Below are positions 35,060 to 44,541 of a DNA stretch of 64,000 nt, piece by piece. The stretch covers positions 71,350,585 through 71,414,584 of the forward strand of contig OZ035960.1 of the NCBI GenBank assembly GCA_964034945.1, read 5' to 3'. Origin of the DNA: Chrysopilus asiliformis (lineage: Eukaryota; Arthropoda; Insecta; Diptera; Rhagionidae). How positions within the stretch are numbered: position 1 is the stretch's first letter; each line of letters begins with the position of its first letter. The notes under the pieces were generated by a model, which made no database searches, was not told the origin of the DNA, and saw nothing but the letters and a program-made list of their open reading frames with translations. The translations under genes and the position numbers were made by a program.

Positions 35060-35586
35060 CTATCTGATACAGCTTGAAATCCGATTACAGTAAATAAGAA
35101 TCGGTTTTATCAACTGCTTATATAAGAGCATCCTTGTCATTGGAGAAAGCATGCTTTTCGGGTGCATTAACGAGGCGATAGACATATAAGCTTTATTTGC
35201 TTTTCTTAGGGATTCCTTAACATGGTCATTGAACTTTAAGAGCTTATTAAAATTGACACCCAGATATCTAATCTTATCCTTGGGCCGAAGTTCTCGACCA
35301 CCCAGAGAGATAGAGAGGTTAGAACATATTTTGGCAGTACCCGATGGACCCCTTCCAGACGCGTTTCTAAAGTGAATTAGCTTTGACTTATTACTATTAA
35401 TTGCAATGCCCCATGAGTCATAATACTCCTTGATCTCATCCAGATGGAGCTGCACAAAACGGGCAGCGACTTTTGGATCTCTGTTTGACGAAAAAATATC
35501 AATTGTTGCCTAATATAGCGTAGAGTTGTTGAAATTTTATGAGTACCAAACGAATTTAACACTCGTATTTTTTTAAAGTTGTTCAA
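35060..35586 (-). pseudogene. LINE reverse transcriptase thumb fragment (Jockey-like)
   Basis: A 131-codon open stretch (35060-35455) contains LDEIKEYYDSWGIAINSNKS, LRPKDKIRYLGVNFNKLL and LLYKQLIKPILIYCN, the pattern following the catalytic box in Jockey-like LINEs ('W-x-I-x-x-N-x-x-K-x...YLG...Y-x-x-LI-x-P-x-x-x-Y'). Upstream (to 35586) the similarity fades and frames shift. Catalytic YADD is not present. Dead fragment. Confidence 0.78.
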
Positions 35587-35622
35587 TTTAACATGCTTTT
35601 GACTGAAATGTGAGATTCGAAC

Positions 35623-35830
35623 AAAAAATAATTTCTACACATTGTTTGAAAATTTCATGGTTATGGTCAGGAAATAAGATTCAAATCCCTATGCTAGTTT
35701 TCCTAGAAAAGTACCGTGTCCGCATTCTGTCTTTCCCACTGAAAAATAATATATTTGTCTCTTTCTAGTTTTCTGCAAAATTTTATGACGTCTGTTACCA
35801 AATTTTTTTTCGTGTAAAAATTAGAAGAAA
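35623..35830 (+). repeat. Direct repeat flanking Helitron B2, left copy
   Basis: About 205 bp, including ATTTCATGGTTATGGTCAGG and GAAAAGTACCGTGTCCGC, is repeated at 36703-36899 with only a few differences and a short deletion in the right copy. The two copies bracket the Helitron derivative exactly. Confidence 0.88.
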
Positions 35831-36702
35831 AAAAATTTAAAAATTTTTTTTAAAAAAAAGCTTTTATTAAAAAAGAATGCACTGAAAAGAAAAAAATAAT
35901 TTTCTGGACGCTGTGTATCACAAATATAAAAGCTTTTTAAAAGCGAGATAAATTTTTATTGTTGTTTTATGCTTTATCTCGCTTTTTAAAAGCTTTTATA
36001 TTTGTGATACACAGCGTCCAGAAAATTATTTTTTTCTTTTTAGTGCATTCTTTTTTAATAAAAGCTTTTTTTTTAAATTTTTTTTTTTAATTATTTTTAT
36101 TTTGTTCTTTTTAGTCTTCGAATATATATCCTTACATTTAAGATGTCCTTACAGGCTTTTTAACTTGAGAATCGTATTCAGCGACCCCAAAAACCCCCAG
36201 AATAGATTTTTTTCCGGAAAATTTGGAGAAAGGGATAATCACGTTATCTTTACAGAACCTTCCGTTATCCTTACAGACTTTTTAATGGCAGATTCGGATT
36301 TAGCGACCCCAAAAACCCCCAGAATAGATTTTTTTCCGGAAAATTTGGAGAAAAGGATAATCACGTTATCCTTACAGGACCTTCCGTTATCCTTACAGAT
36401 TTTTTTAATGACATATTCGGATTCAGCGACTCCAAAGACCCCCAGGATAGATTTTTTTCCGGAAAATTTGGAGAAAAGGATAATCACGTTATCCTTACAG
36501 GACCTTCTCTTATCCTTACAAGGACGAAGTAGAGAAAATATTGTATTGTCATCGGACTTATATAAGTGTACAAAATTTCAAGTGAATCGGATGTGTGGAA
36601 GTGGGTCAAAATTTGATTGCAAGATTTGACCCCGACAAACAAAAAAACAAACAAACAAGCAAACAAACAGACAGACAAGATAGCGAGCTAAATAAAAGCT
36701 TT
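35831..36702 (-). mobile_element. Non-autonomous family-B Helitron derivative (copy B2)
   Basis: Read on the minus strand it begins AAAAGCTTTTATTTAGCTCGC (near 36702), has the same 5' segment as copy B1 followed by three minisatellite units, the ATATATATTCGAAGAC segment, and the palindrome (35850-36072). A run of AAAC and AGAC repeats lies at 36638-36680 near the 5' end, where the other copies have GTCTGTCTG runs. No protein is encoded. Confidence 0.78.
35850..36072. repeat. Long palindrome at Helitron B2 3' end
   Basis: Near-perfect inverted arms (about 35850-35948 and 35966-36072) are the same sequence as at 20830-21075 and 37500-37730, with a short AT loop. Confidence 0.92.
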
Positions 36703-36899
36703 TAAAAATAATTTCTACACATTGTTTGAAAATTTCATGGTTATGGTCAGGAAATAAGATTCAAATCCTTATGCTAGTTTTCCTAGAAAAGTACCGTGTC
36801 CGCATTCTGTCTTTCCTACTGAAAAATAATATATTTGTCTCTTTCTAGTTTTCTGCAAAATTTTATGACGTTTTTTTCGTGTAAAAATTAGAAGAAAAA
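36703..36899 (+). repeat. Direct repeat flanking Helitron B2, right copy
   Basis: Matches 35623-35830 at an offset of about 1,080 bp. The right copy lacks about 10 bases (tctgttacca) before the TTTTTTTCGTGTAAAAATT end. Confidence 0.88.
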
Positions 36900-37490
36900 G
36901 AACCATTTACGATATAAATTTTTTCCAATAATAATTTTTTTTTCCAATAATACAAATTCTTGATTTTGGAAATCTTATAGCAAATTTTATTAATATTTCT
37001 AATAGCAAATTTTATTATTTCATACAAATGTTTCAAAATTACCCGCTTATAAAATCAAAATTGCATGCCAGACACACACATAACATGTCATGCCTTAATA
37101 AGATTTCACTGGGTTTTTTTTTTATTAATAATCATGCCTTAAAAGGTTTCACTGGAATATCTTAGGAAAAAAATATTGATGAAATCGGGCGAAAAGTGAA
37201 ATCGGGTTTTCAAAAGTGGTACTTAGAAAAAGTGTACGCGTTTTAAAAGTGGTTTTTGTGAAAGAAGGGCATTAAAGTAATACCCTCGTGTGATTTTGAA
37301 ATCGGATTAAAGTGTTAAACGCAAATAAAGTGCAAAAACGTCCAACGTTTGACGTTTCTCAACTAGTGTTCCACAAAGTAATGCTTTTGTAGTTTGGTCC
37401 TCAACACATGCCAACTACCGTCAGCATTGATCCTCAATACATGCCAACTACCGTCAGCATTGATAAGTAATATATGAAAAAAATAAAAAA
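36900..37490. other. AT-rich spacer with a 33-bp direct duplication
   Basis: No gene was recognised. Near its right end, CCTCAACACATGCCAACTA and the following bases to CAGCATTGAT occur twice in tandem (about 37399-37464, unit 33 bp, one difference). A run of TTTATTAATA-type low-complexity sequence fills the left part. Confidence 0.6.
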
Positions 37491-37499
37491 AAAATTTTT

Positions 37500-37730
37500 G
37501 AAAAAAAGCCTTTATTAAAAAAGAATGCACTAAAAAGAAAAAAATAATTTTCTGGATGCTGTGTATCACAAATATAAAAGCTTTTTAAAAGCGAGATAAA
37601 TTTTTATTTTATTGTTTTATGCTTTATCTCGCTTTTTAAAAGCTTTTATATTTGTGATACACAGCGTCCAGAAAATTATTTTTTTCTTTTTAGTGCATTC
37701 TTTTTTAATAAAAGCTTTTTTTTAAAAATT
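37500..37730. repeat. Long palindrome at autonomous Helitron 3' end
   Basis: Inverted arms (about 37500-37595 and 37627-37730) are shared with the other two family-B copies and include CACAGCGTCCAGAAAATTAT. A terminal hairpin is expected at Helitron 3' ends, but arms of 100 bp are far longer than usual. Confidence 0.9.
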
Positions 37731-38174
37731 TATTTTTTATTTTTTTTATTTTGTTCTTTTTAGTCTTCGAATATATATCCTTACATTTGAGATGTCCTTA
37801 CAGGCTTTTTAACTTGAGAATCGTATTCAGCGACCCCAAAAACACCGTTGAGGAAAAGTATAATGACGTTATCCTTTCAGGTCCGTCTCTTATCCTTACA
37901 ATGACGAAGTTGGGAAAAATGTTAAATACTAAATTTTTCTAAAAAAAAGTTTTATCTTTTTAAAAATGTTCTATATAATAATAATTTTTATATAAAAAAA
38001 ATTTAAAACCTAATTATACAATGACAAAAAGCCGCCTACCGATATTTTGTATTTAGCTTGTATGTATATTTACATTTGTACAGCGCTTGTCGTTGTATCC
38101 AATTTTTGGTATTTATAACAAGAGCACTATGGGATTCATATTCAACATAGGGCGAAGTCGTTCAATCCTAAATC

Positions 38175-40316
38175 CTATATGTTTGGTGGGCGGTAAAATC
38201 TCATACGCTCCATTTTAGCTAATGCATCATTGTTGCAAGGCTTAGTTCCGGTTAACTTGGAGCAGTCCAACTCATCAATTTGCAGACCATTGAGGGATCT
38301 AACTCTACTAAGTGCTACATATGCCTGACTATCTGCGAAGAGCTTAGAGCCTAAATATACTACACCGTGGTCTATAGTGCTACCTTGCATTTTATGCACT
38401 GTTGAGGCCCAGGACAATATCAGCGGAAGCATTCTTCTTTCTGCAGTACCGTAGCTGTATTTTGCTGGGAATTGTACCGATGTTGGTTGTATTAGGTGGA
38501 TTCCGTCTCTACCAAAATCTACTCTAACTGAGGGGATGTTTGCATCATACAATTGTGCCCTGCGATAGTGCGGCCAGACGATTTCCGTTATATTTCCTAT
38601 TGCACCGTTGACCAATCCTTTAGCGACATCGATGTTAGATCTCAGCATCACTTTGGCTCCCACAAATATCTCCAACTCCTTTGGCAAGCCTCCAGTTTTG
38701 TTAATATCAGCTGATAATAGACTGTTTAAGTCCACATTTCCGATGTTTCGTGTTGTATCTCCCAGTTTGTCCTGTGCTATAATTTTAAATATTTCGGTAT
38801 TTTGCTCTCTGTAGTGTTGTAGGACGGCTTTGTTATGGTCATCTACTTGTTGATTTGTTGGGTAGATGCGCAGGGCCTTCTCTAATGAAAATTCGCCAGT
38901 TGCTTCATTGTTTACTTTGCCAAGTAACACCGCTAGATGCTCAGAACGAAGTTGTCCAACTCGTAGCGAATTAAGAATATCTGCAAATGTGGTGTCTTTG
39001 TGTTGCCTCATATTCTGCTTTAATTCAATCAATGTGAATAGCCTCCACAAGTTCGTTGCGGGAGCTAATCGAGCTGGTTGGTTGAACACTTGATTTCCTC
39101 TAACTGGCGGTAATTGCAACAAGTCACCAAAGAGGAGCACGTTGATTCCTCCGAAAAGTTCTTCGCTATTTTTTACTTGTTTCAGACGTGAGTCTATCAT
39201 GCATAACATCTCATAGGGGACCATGGAGATCTCATCTATGAAGAGGAACTCAATGTTTTTCCATTGCATGCGCATCGTTCTGAGGAAGTTACCAGTCAGA
39301 TGTGGCATGTTGACAAGTCTACTATCTTTCTGAACTGGCAACTTTAGCAGACTGTGCAATGTAGTTCCGCCTACTATTCGCGCTGCTACTCCAGTAAGGG
39401 CTCCAACTTTGACCGCTTGCTTTCCATAACATCGGTTGACTTGGTTCTTGAGAACGTTGAACACGAATGTCTTGCCGGTACCTGCTCCACCTGTGATGAA
39501 CAGTCTCTGTCGATGGTAACTTCCGTTGATTTGTTCTTGTATGCTGCGAGTTACATTGATAAATATTTCTCGTTGGCCTAGATTCATCGCTTGTTGTGCG
39601 GTCTGGAACTGTTCATCACTCATTGCCTGATCCGGAAGTTCTTCTTCTAATTCCTGTTCCATATCAATTGGTAGTACCTGGTCTAGGATCTCGAATGCAT
39701 GTGCCTGGTTAAATGCATTCTCCAGTTGCCTATCTCGCTGTCTGAATTGCTCCATGAGCTTACTAATTTCTTTCAGGCGTTCCTCACGTGCAAGAAAGGC
39801 TTCTCTTGCTGTGCCGAAGTCTTCTAGGAGCTCATCTTCTAATCGATATGGCATGTATTGTACAAGGAGACTATAGTAGTAGTTCTCAGGATCTGCAGAA
39901 GCAACAAAGTGTGGTGCTCGTATAACTGCTGGTACATTTCTGATAGTCATTTTTGAATTATCTGTAAGCTGAATTAATTTCCTTCGTTGGTGTTGTTCAG
40001 GTTCAGAAGCATCTTCGTCCTCGTTCTCATATTGTTTATTGTAGTATGGTTCGAAGAGCATCGCAAACTCAGTCAAGCTCATGTTATGGAAATCATAATC
40101 TTCATGTTCCAGTGGACGTTTCTCATATCTCTCGAAGATGTTGCTACAGTATCCAGTAGCTCTATTTAACTCATCAAATCTCAGTACTCTGTAACGTTGA
40201 TCTGGCTTGCGAGTATTGAGAAATACAGTTTTTCTTGAGCTATTACGCATATTGATGTGGCTGAGTCTATAGGCGCATTCACAAGCTGAGACTTCTCGTT
40301 CCTTTAGTATTCGCAT
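38175..40316 (-). CDS. Helitron PIF1-type DNA helicase part
   Basis: This is the C-terminal half of a Rep-helicase protein that unwinds DNA during rolling-circle transposition. About residues 250-700 form a PIF1 SF1B helicase: Walker A FITGGAGTGKTF (near 39480), Walker B FLFIDEISMV (near 39235), LLFGDLLQLPPV, an arginine-bearing motif (TLIELKQNMRQ), and the C-terminal YVALSRVRSL motif VI (near 38310). The N-terminal 200 residues continue the Rep-helicase linker (ACECAYRLSHINM and the following VFLNTRKPDQRYR). The ATG at 40314-40316 is internal; the true protein continues upstream, but a 37-bp tandem duplication shifts the frame. All helicase motifs look intact. Confidence 0.93.
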   Translation of the reverse strand: MRILKEREVSACECAYRLSHINMRNSSRKTVFLNTRKPDQRYRVLRFDELNRATGYCSNIFERYEKRPLEHEDYDFHNMSLTEFAMLFEPYYNKQYENEDEDASEPEQHQRRKLIQLTDNSKMTIRNVPAVIRAPHFVASADPENYYYSLLVQYMPYRLEDELLEDFGTAREAFLAREERLKEISKLMEQFRQRDRQLENAFNQAHAFEILDQVLPIDMEQELEEELPDQAMSDEQFQTAQQAMNLGQREIFINVTRSIQEQINGSYHRQRLFITGGAGTGKTFVFNVLKNQVNRCYGKQAVKVGALTGVAARIVGGTTLHSLLKLPVQKDSRLVNMPHLTGNFLRTMRMQWKNIEFLFIDEISMVPYEMLCMIDSRLKQVKNSEELFGGINVLLFGDLLQLPPVRGNQVFNQPARLAPATNLWRLFTLIELKQNMRQHKDTTFADILNSLRVGQLRSEHLAVLLGKVNNEATGEFSLEKALRIYPTNQQVDDHNKAVLQHYREQNTEIFKIIAQDKLGDTTRNIGNVDLNSLLSADINKTGGLPKELEIFVGAKVMLRSNIDVAKGLVNGAIGNITEIVWPHYRRAQLYDANIPSVRVDFGRDGIHLIQPTSVQFPAKYSYGTAERRMLPLILSWASTVHKMQGSTIDHGVVYLGSKLFADSQAYVALSRVRSLNGLQIDELDCSKLTGTKPCNNDALAKMERMRFYRPPNI

Positions 40317-40317
40317 A

Positions 40318-40391
40318 CAGATTTTGAAAAGTTTTCTTGAAAGGTCTGACTCTTCAGATTTTGAAAAGTTTTCTTGAAAGGTCTGACTCTT
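40318..40391. repeat. 37-bp tandem duplication breaking the Helitron ORF
   Basis: CAGATTTTGAAAAGTTTTCT and the following 17 bases occur twice back to back (40318-40354 and 40355-40391) without difference. A duplication of 37 bases shifts the frame by one and creates a TGA; with a single copy the upstream and downstream Rep-helicase frames would be continuous. Confidence 0.97.
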
Positions 40392-42450
40392 CCCGCTGTA
40401 TGAGACGAATCGCTTGTGCTATGCTGGCGTTAAGTTCAGTAGGCTCTGACTTTGACATGTATTTGGCGATGTAGAATGCTATAGCCTCGTTCGATCCACA
40501 TGGTTGGATATCCATATTACCTTTCCATAGCTTCAAGAGTTGTGGGTTGTAGTTGTTAACCCATCCAGCTTCCTTTCGACGTTTTAACAGGCATATTCGT
40601 CCTCCACTTCTTATGAAGTCATCTGATGAATGAGCGACGATACGGGTCTCAGAACATTCTTGACGGGGGAAGCTAAATCTGCAGGTTGATGTCCCAGTCT
40701 TGTAACATGTATGTGTATGGTGATGAATCTGGCATTTTTTTACAATCTCCCGTAATTGTGTATCTTCTGGTGGCATCTCACACGAACACACTTTGTCAAG
40801 TTGTTGGATGTCTTCCACAGTGTCAAAGGATCTGTGATCCTTAATCCATGTTAACATGTGAAGATGTGGACTACCGCGATTTTGAAATTCTATTCTCCAC
40901 CAGTAATCCTCCACTTGTCCTCCGAACACTTCATGATTGTTGTGGATAAACTTAATAAGGACGTTGACTCTAATCATAAAATGGCGGCTTACAACGACCG
41001 GATATTGCTCAATTAGGGATTGCGTAGCTTGAACATCAAGTTCAGCGGGGTCATCATGAGGTCTTCCATCAGCTATAAGGAGAGCTTTTCTCATATCCAC
41101 CAAGTTGAGATCGTTACAGCTGAAGGTTACGAAGTAGGTAGGTGGACACAGACATCTTATTTGTGCTATTAACTCGTTCAGAGCCGTGCGCCAGTATGCT
41201 GATGATCCTCGCAAATTCTTCATATAGAGGTGGACGTCTTCGATCCTTCCTTCTTGCCCTTCAATCTTCTTACCGCATGCTGCAATTGTGGATTTAGCTC
41301 TGTGATATTCAAACATGGATAACGCATAGAATAGATAGTCATTGCGTTCGAATCTTGTATCGCTACCCAATATTCTATATTGGAAGTAGTCAAGCGGTGA
41401 TATATTTACAGATCTGTTTTCCTTCAAGCCATTTCTACCATAGGGGAAAAGGTAGAACCATGCAAACTCTTCAGCTTTCAATTCGTGTGCCTCATTCACG
41501 ATATTATCCTTTGTCTTGCGGATGATTTCGTTGACATTCTCCGATACCTCCAACTCGTCATCCACATCTGGCTGGTTACAATCTATGGCAGCCATCACTG
41601 ATGTTTGTGTTGGTATTGATTCCATTTGTTTTTGTACGGGAACAATTGGTGTTGCCTCTTGTTGTGGTATCGCCTCCCTGTCCAATTCCAAGTGTTGTCC
41701 TGTTGTGGTTATGTCAGTCTTCAGTTGCACATCAATGTAATCCAAGGTGTACTGAACATTGCGTGAACGCGTAGCTCGCTTACAAACTCTATGAAGCTCT
41801 TCAATGTTGTCGGATTCTATGATACATGCCTTTCCATTTGCTGCACTGGCGCCTTTTGGTCCGCATGAATGTGAATCGGTGAAGTAGTATTTGTTATCGT
41901 AATACAGTACTCCAAATGACTTTGATTCTGCTATTAGTATTCCTGCATTATGATTGGCAAATAGGACCCGCAAAGCTTCTCGTAGTGTGGTGCCAATGGT
42001 ATGATTCTCAGAATCTTGAAGACTTCCATAGAGTGCTGGGTCTTCATTATAATCCATGGTGAATGTGTTGTGGAACATACTGAAGTCTCCCTTGATGACA
42101 TCGAAGTTACGTACGGCAAAGTATCCACTATGAGGAATAGGATAGGCATTAGGATTGTTGTTTGAGGCTGATTGTATGGCAGCGTACATTTCATCACCCT
42201 GGATCATGTTCCTATCCAAGATATCCCGGTTCCATAATCGTGGCGGAAGTGTGATTGCTCGTACGATGTTCGATAATGCAATTACACAGCACTGCGCTCC
42301 AGCCCATCCCGATGTGAAGAAACTGTGTTGTGCGTGGTTCCATGAAGCATGTATAATTCTGGATATATCTCCAATTGACTTGTATGCGCTTTCTTGCTGT
42401 AGCGTATTGATTGCTTCATCTTCTGGTGGTGTATCAACAACTCGTATCAA
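40354..42450 (-). CDS. Helitron peptidase-like domain and HUH replication initiator (Rep)
   Basis: Residues about 25-230 contain AGAQCCVIALSNIVRAI and, later, KYYFTDSHSCGPKG, a Q-C pair and a D-S-H in the order seen in papain-fold deubiquitinating peptidases such as herpesvirus-tegument-like and OTU-like folds; function is inferred. From about residue 330 the Helitron Rep domain follows: FAWFYLFPYGRNG, SPLDYFQYRILG, TYFVTFSCNDLNL, the HUH metal-binding motif GSPHLHMLTWI (near 40865) and the tyrosine motif AFYIAKYMSK (near 40470), which nicks and joins DNA ends. The frame ends early at the 37-bp duplication. The ATG at 42448-42450 is probably internal, as the sequence joins the preceding frame after a small indel. 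Confidence 0.88.
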   Translation of the reverse strand: MIRVVDTPPEDEAINTLQQESAYKSIGDISRIIHASWNHAQHSFFTSGWAGAQCCVIALSNIVRAITLPPRLWNRDILDRNMIQGDEMYAAIQSASNNNPNAYPIPHSGYFAVRNFDVIKGDFSMFHNTFTMDYNEDPALYGSLQDSENHTIGTTLREALRVLFANHNAGILIAESKSFGVLYYDNKYYFTDSHSCGPKGASAANGKACIIESDNIEELHRVCKRATRSRNVQYTLDYIDVQLKTDITTTGQHLELDREAIPQQEATPIVPVQKQMESIPTQTSVMAAIDCNQPDVDDELEVSENVNEIIRKTKDNIVNEAHELKAEEFAWFYLFPYGRNGLKENRSVNISPLDYFQYRILGSDTRFERNDYLFYALSMFEYHRAKSTIAACGKKIEGQEGRIEDVHLYMKNLRGSSAYWRTALNELIAQIRCLCPPTYFVTFSCNDLNLVDMRKALLIADGRPHDDPAELDVQATQSLIEQYPVVVSRHFMIRVNVLIKFIHNNHEVFGGQVEDYWWRIEFQNRGSPHLHMLTWIKDHRSFDTVEDIQQLDKVCSCEMPPEDTQLREIVKKCQIHHHTHTCYKTGTSTCRFSFPRQECSETRIVAHSSDDFIRSGGRICLLKRRKEAGWVNNYNPQLLKLWKGNMDIQPCGSNEAIAFYIAKYMSKSEPTELNASIAQAIRLIQREESDLSRKLFKI

Positions 42451-43496
42451 ATCTTGCTCATTAATTTGTACGTCTTGGTCGACAATGACATCTCGGTATA
42501 ACGGCGATTAGCGATTAGCCACCGTAGCGCATACAGCAGTTTTGGCCTGCATATTGAGAACTCTCTTGTGATGTTTAGGTTCTCAAGATATTCGGTTATA
42601 ACAACGATCCCAGAATTCTGTGTTGATCTTGGCAACATATTTGGTAGCTTCTCACTAACTTCGAAGATGTCCTGGGCAAATAGTACTGCTTGTACACGGA
42701 AACCATATTGTCCAAATCGTCCGTGATACTTCACTACTTTGACAAATGGTGTTATTCTTGCCAATAATCGCTGTTCGGCTTGTGATAATACTTGAATTAC
42801 TTCAGGTATATCTCCTGGTTGCATGTTGTTCCAATATGCTTTTGACGGATGTGTAGTTTTCTTGCTGGTTAGGTGAGTCTTGCAGCGGTGGCACACGAGC
42901 AAACTTTGTTTGAGTGACAACTCAGGTGGCAAGTATATCATGGCAGTGACACTCGGTCTACATGTAGCGACTTGATTGGGATAGCATCGCTTGGTGCAAA
43001 CTTCACAAAAGCGATCGCAGAATGTATAGATGGCTGTTTGAAATGCCACAATTCCGGCATTCAATTGTTGATGTCGTAAGCGAGCTTGTTCCTGTCGTGC
43101 TGCATGTTGCTCTGGTGTTTCTTTGGCTCTAGCTTGTGATGTATGCTGTCTGTCGGCTTGTAGTCGTGCTGCATTTTGCTCTGGTGTTTCTTTGTCTCTA
43201 GCTTGTGATGTGTGCTGTCTGACGGCTTGTAGTCGTGCTGCATTTTGCTCTGGTGTTTCTTTGGCTCTAGCTTGTGATGTATGCTGTCTTTCGGCTTGTA
43301 GTCGTGCTGCATGTTGCTCTGGTGTTTCTTTGGCTCTAACATCAAATTTGGAAAAGAACAATTTGTTGTGTTTTGTGAGAGCCACGAACAGAAAACCTAA
43401 CGAGGTTGTTTTAGTGAGAGCCACGACGAGAAAACTTAATGATGTTTTATTGGGATTACAAACGAACTCAGATGGCAGAACTTTTGTGTTAGTCAT
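42447..43496 (-). CDS. Helitron N-terminal region: repeats and zinc-binding domain
   Basis: This begins the Rep-helicase protein at ATG 43494-43496. Residues about 50-140 are four units of a 23-residue charged repeat (RAKETPEQHAARLQAERQHT and variants), probably a helical linker. Next come a cysteine cluster CDRFCEVCTKRC and CHRCKTHL, likely zinc-binding, and a domain ending YHGRFGQYGFRVQAVLFAQD and FSICRPKLLYALRWLIAN, the conserved block that precedes the catalytic region in many animal Helitrons. A one- or two-base indel near 42510 then moves into the Rep frame. DNA binding is the probable role. Confidence 0.8.
   Translation of the reverse strand: MTNTKVLPSEFVCNPNKTSLSFLVVALTKTTSLGFLFVALTKHNKLFFSKFDVRAKETPEQHAARLQAERQHTSQARAKETPEQNAARLQAVRQHTSQARDKETPEQNAARLQADRQHTSQARAKETPEQHAARQEQARLRHQQLNAGIVAFQTAIYTFCDRFCEVCTKRCYPNQVATCRPSVTAMIYLPPELSLKQSLLVCHRCKTHLTSKKTTHPSKAYWNNMQPGDIPEVIQVLSQAEQRLLARITPFVKVVKYHGRFGQYGFRVQAVLFAQDIFEVSEKLPNMLPRSTQNSGIVVITEYLENLNITREFSICRPKLLYALRWLIANRRYTEMSLSTKTYKLMSKI
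43082..43345 (-). repeat. 69-bp tandem coding repeat in the Helitron N-terminus
   Basis: Four units of 69 bp, recognisable by GCTCTGGTGTTTCTTTGGCT on the plus strand, encode the 23-residue repeat. Units are highly alike, which suggests recent unequal expansion within the coding sequence. Confidence 0.9.
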
Positions 43497-43605
43497 AATG
43501 ACTGTGTGTGTTAATGACTGTGTGTGTTAATGACTGTGTGTTAATGACTGTGTGTTAATGACTGTGCGTTAATGACTGTTAATGAATGTGTGACTGTGTG
43601 TGATA
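43495..43605 (+). repeat. TTAATGACTGTGTG tandem stretch
   Basis: Seven or so irregular copies of TTAATGACTGTGTG(TG) lie directly upstream of the Helitron start codon on the coding strand. The repeat begins at the ATG itself (gtcataatgactgtg). Confidence 0.9.
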
Positions 43606-43654
43606 AAGCAAAGTCACAATATTCTTTTGGTTTTAGGATACAGGGTATAAAAAA

Positions 43655-44390
43655 ATTTTAATGACAGATTCGGATTCAGTGACCCCAAAAACCCCAGAAT
43701 AGATTTTTTTCCGGAAAATTTAGAGAAAAGGATAATCACGTTATCCTTACAGGACCTTCCGTTATCCTTACAGACTTTTTAATGACAGGTTCGGATTCAG
43801 CGACCCCAAAAACCCCCAGAATAGATTTTTTTCCGGAAAATTTGGAGAAAAGGATAATCACGTTATCCTTACAGGACCTTCCGTTATCCTTACAGACTTT
43901 TTAATGGCAGATTCGGATTTAGCGACCTCAAAAACCCCCAGAATAGATTTTTTTTCCGGAAAATTTGGAGAAAAGGATAATCACGTTATCCTTACAGGAC
44001 CTTCCGTTATCCTTACAGACTTTTTAATGACAGATTCAGCGACCTCAAAAACCCCCAGAATAGATTTTTTCCGGAAAATTTGGAGAAAAGGACAATCACG
44101 TTATCCTTACAGGACCTTCCGTTATCCTTACTGACTTTTTAATGACAGATTCGGATTCAGCGACCCCAAAAACCCCCAGAATAGATTTTTTTTCCGGAAA
44201 ATTTGGAGAAAAGGATAATCACGTTATCCTTACAGGACCTTCCGTTATCCTTACTGACTTTTTAATGACAGATTCAGATTCAGCGACCCCAAAAACCCCC
44301 AGAATAGATTTTTTTCCGGAAAATTTGGAGAAAAGGATAATCACGTTATCCTTACAGGACCTTCCGTTATCCTTACAAGGACGAAGTAGT
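43655..44390 (-). repeat. 122-bp minisatellite, B type, 5' part of the autonomous Helitron
   Basis: About six units at 110-125 bp spacing contain AACCCCCAGAATAGATTTTT, TTTTCCGGAAAA and AGGATAATCACGTTATCC. Units differ by small indels. The last unit runs into the conserved CCTTACAAGGACGAAGTAG 5' segment. Confidence 0.92.
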
Positions 44391-44541
44391 GAAAATATTG
44401 TATTGTCATCGGACTTATATAAGTGTGCAAAATTTCAAGTCAATCGGACAAGTGGAAGTGGGTCAAAATTGGGTTGCAAGATTTGATCTGACAGACAGAC
44501 AGACACGAAGGCAAGCTAACTAAATAAAAGCTTTTAAAAAC

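Larger units (their letters stand above)
37490..44541 (-). mobile_element. Autonomous-type family-B Helitron, coding sequence broken
   Basis: On the minus strand it starts at AAAAGCTTTTATTTAG near 44541, has the family-B 5' segment, six to seven minisatellite units (43655-44390), a 120-bp ATGACTGTGTGTTA tandem stretch, then coding sequence from 43496 to 38175 for a zinc-finger/repeat region, peptidase-like domain, HUH replication initiator and PIF1 helicase, and ends with the 3' segment and palindrome at 37500-37730. The ends match copies B1 and B2, which makes it the likely parent type. Two small lesions break the frame (near 42510 and 40318-40391). Confidence 0.85.

Noticed and set aside
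43655..44390. Regularly spaced repeats considered as a CRISPR array
   Set aside because: Units are contiguous 122-bp tandem repeats without unique spacers, in a eukaryotic transposon context.
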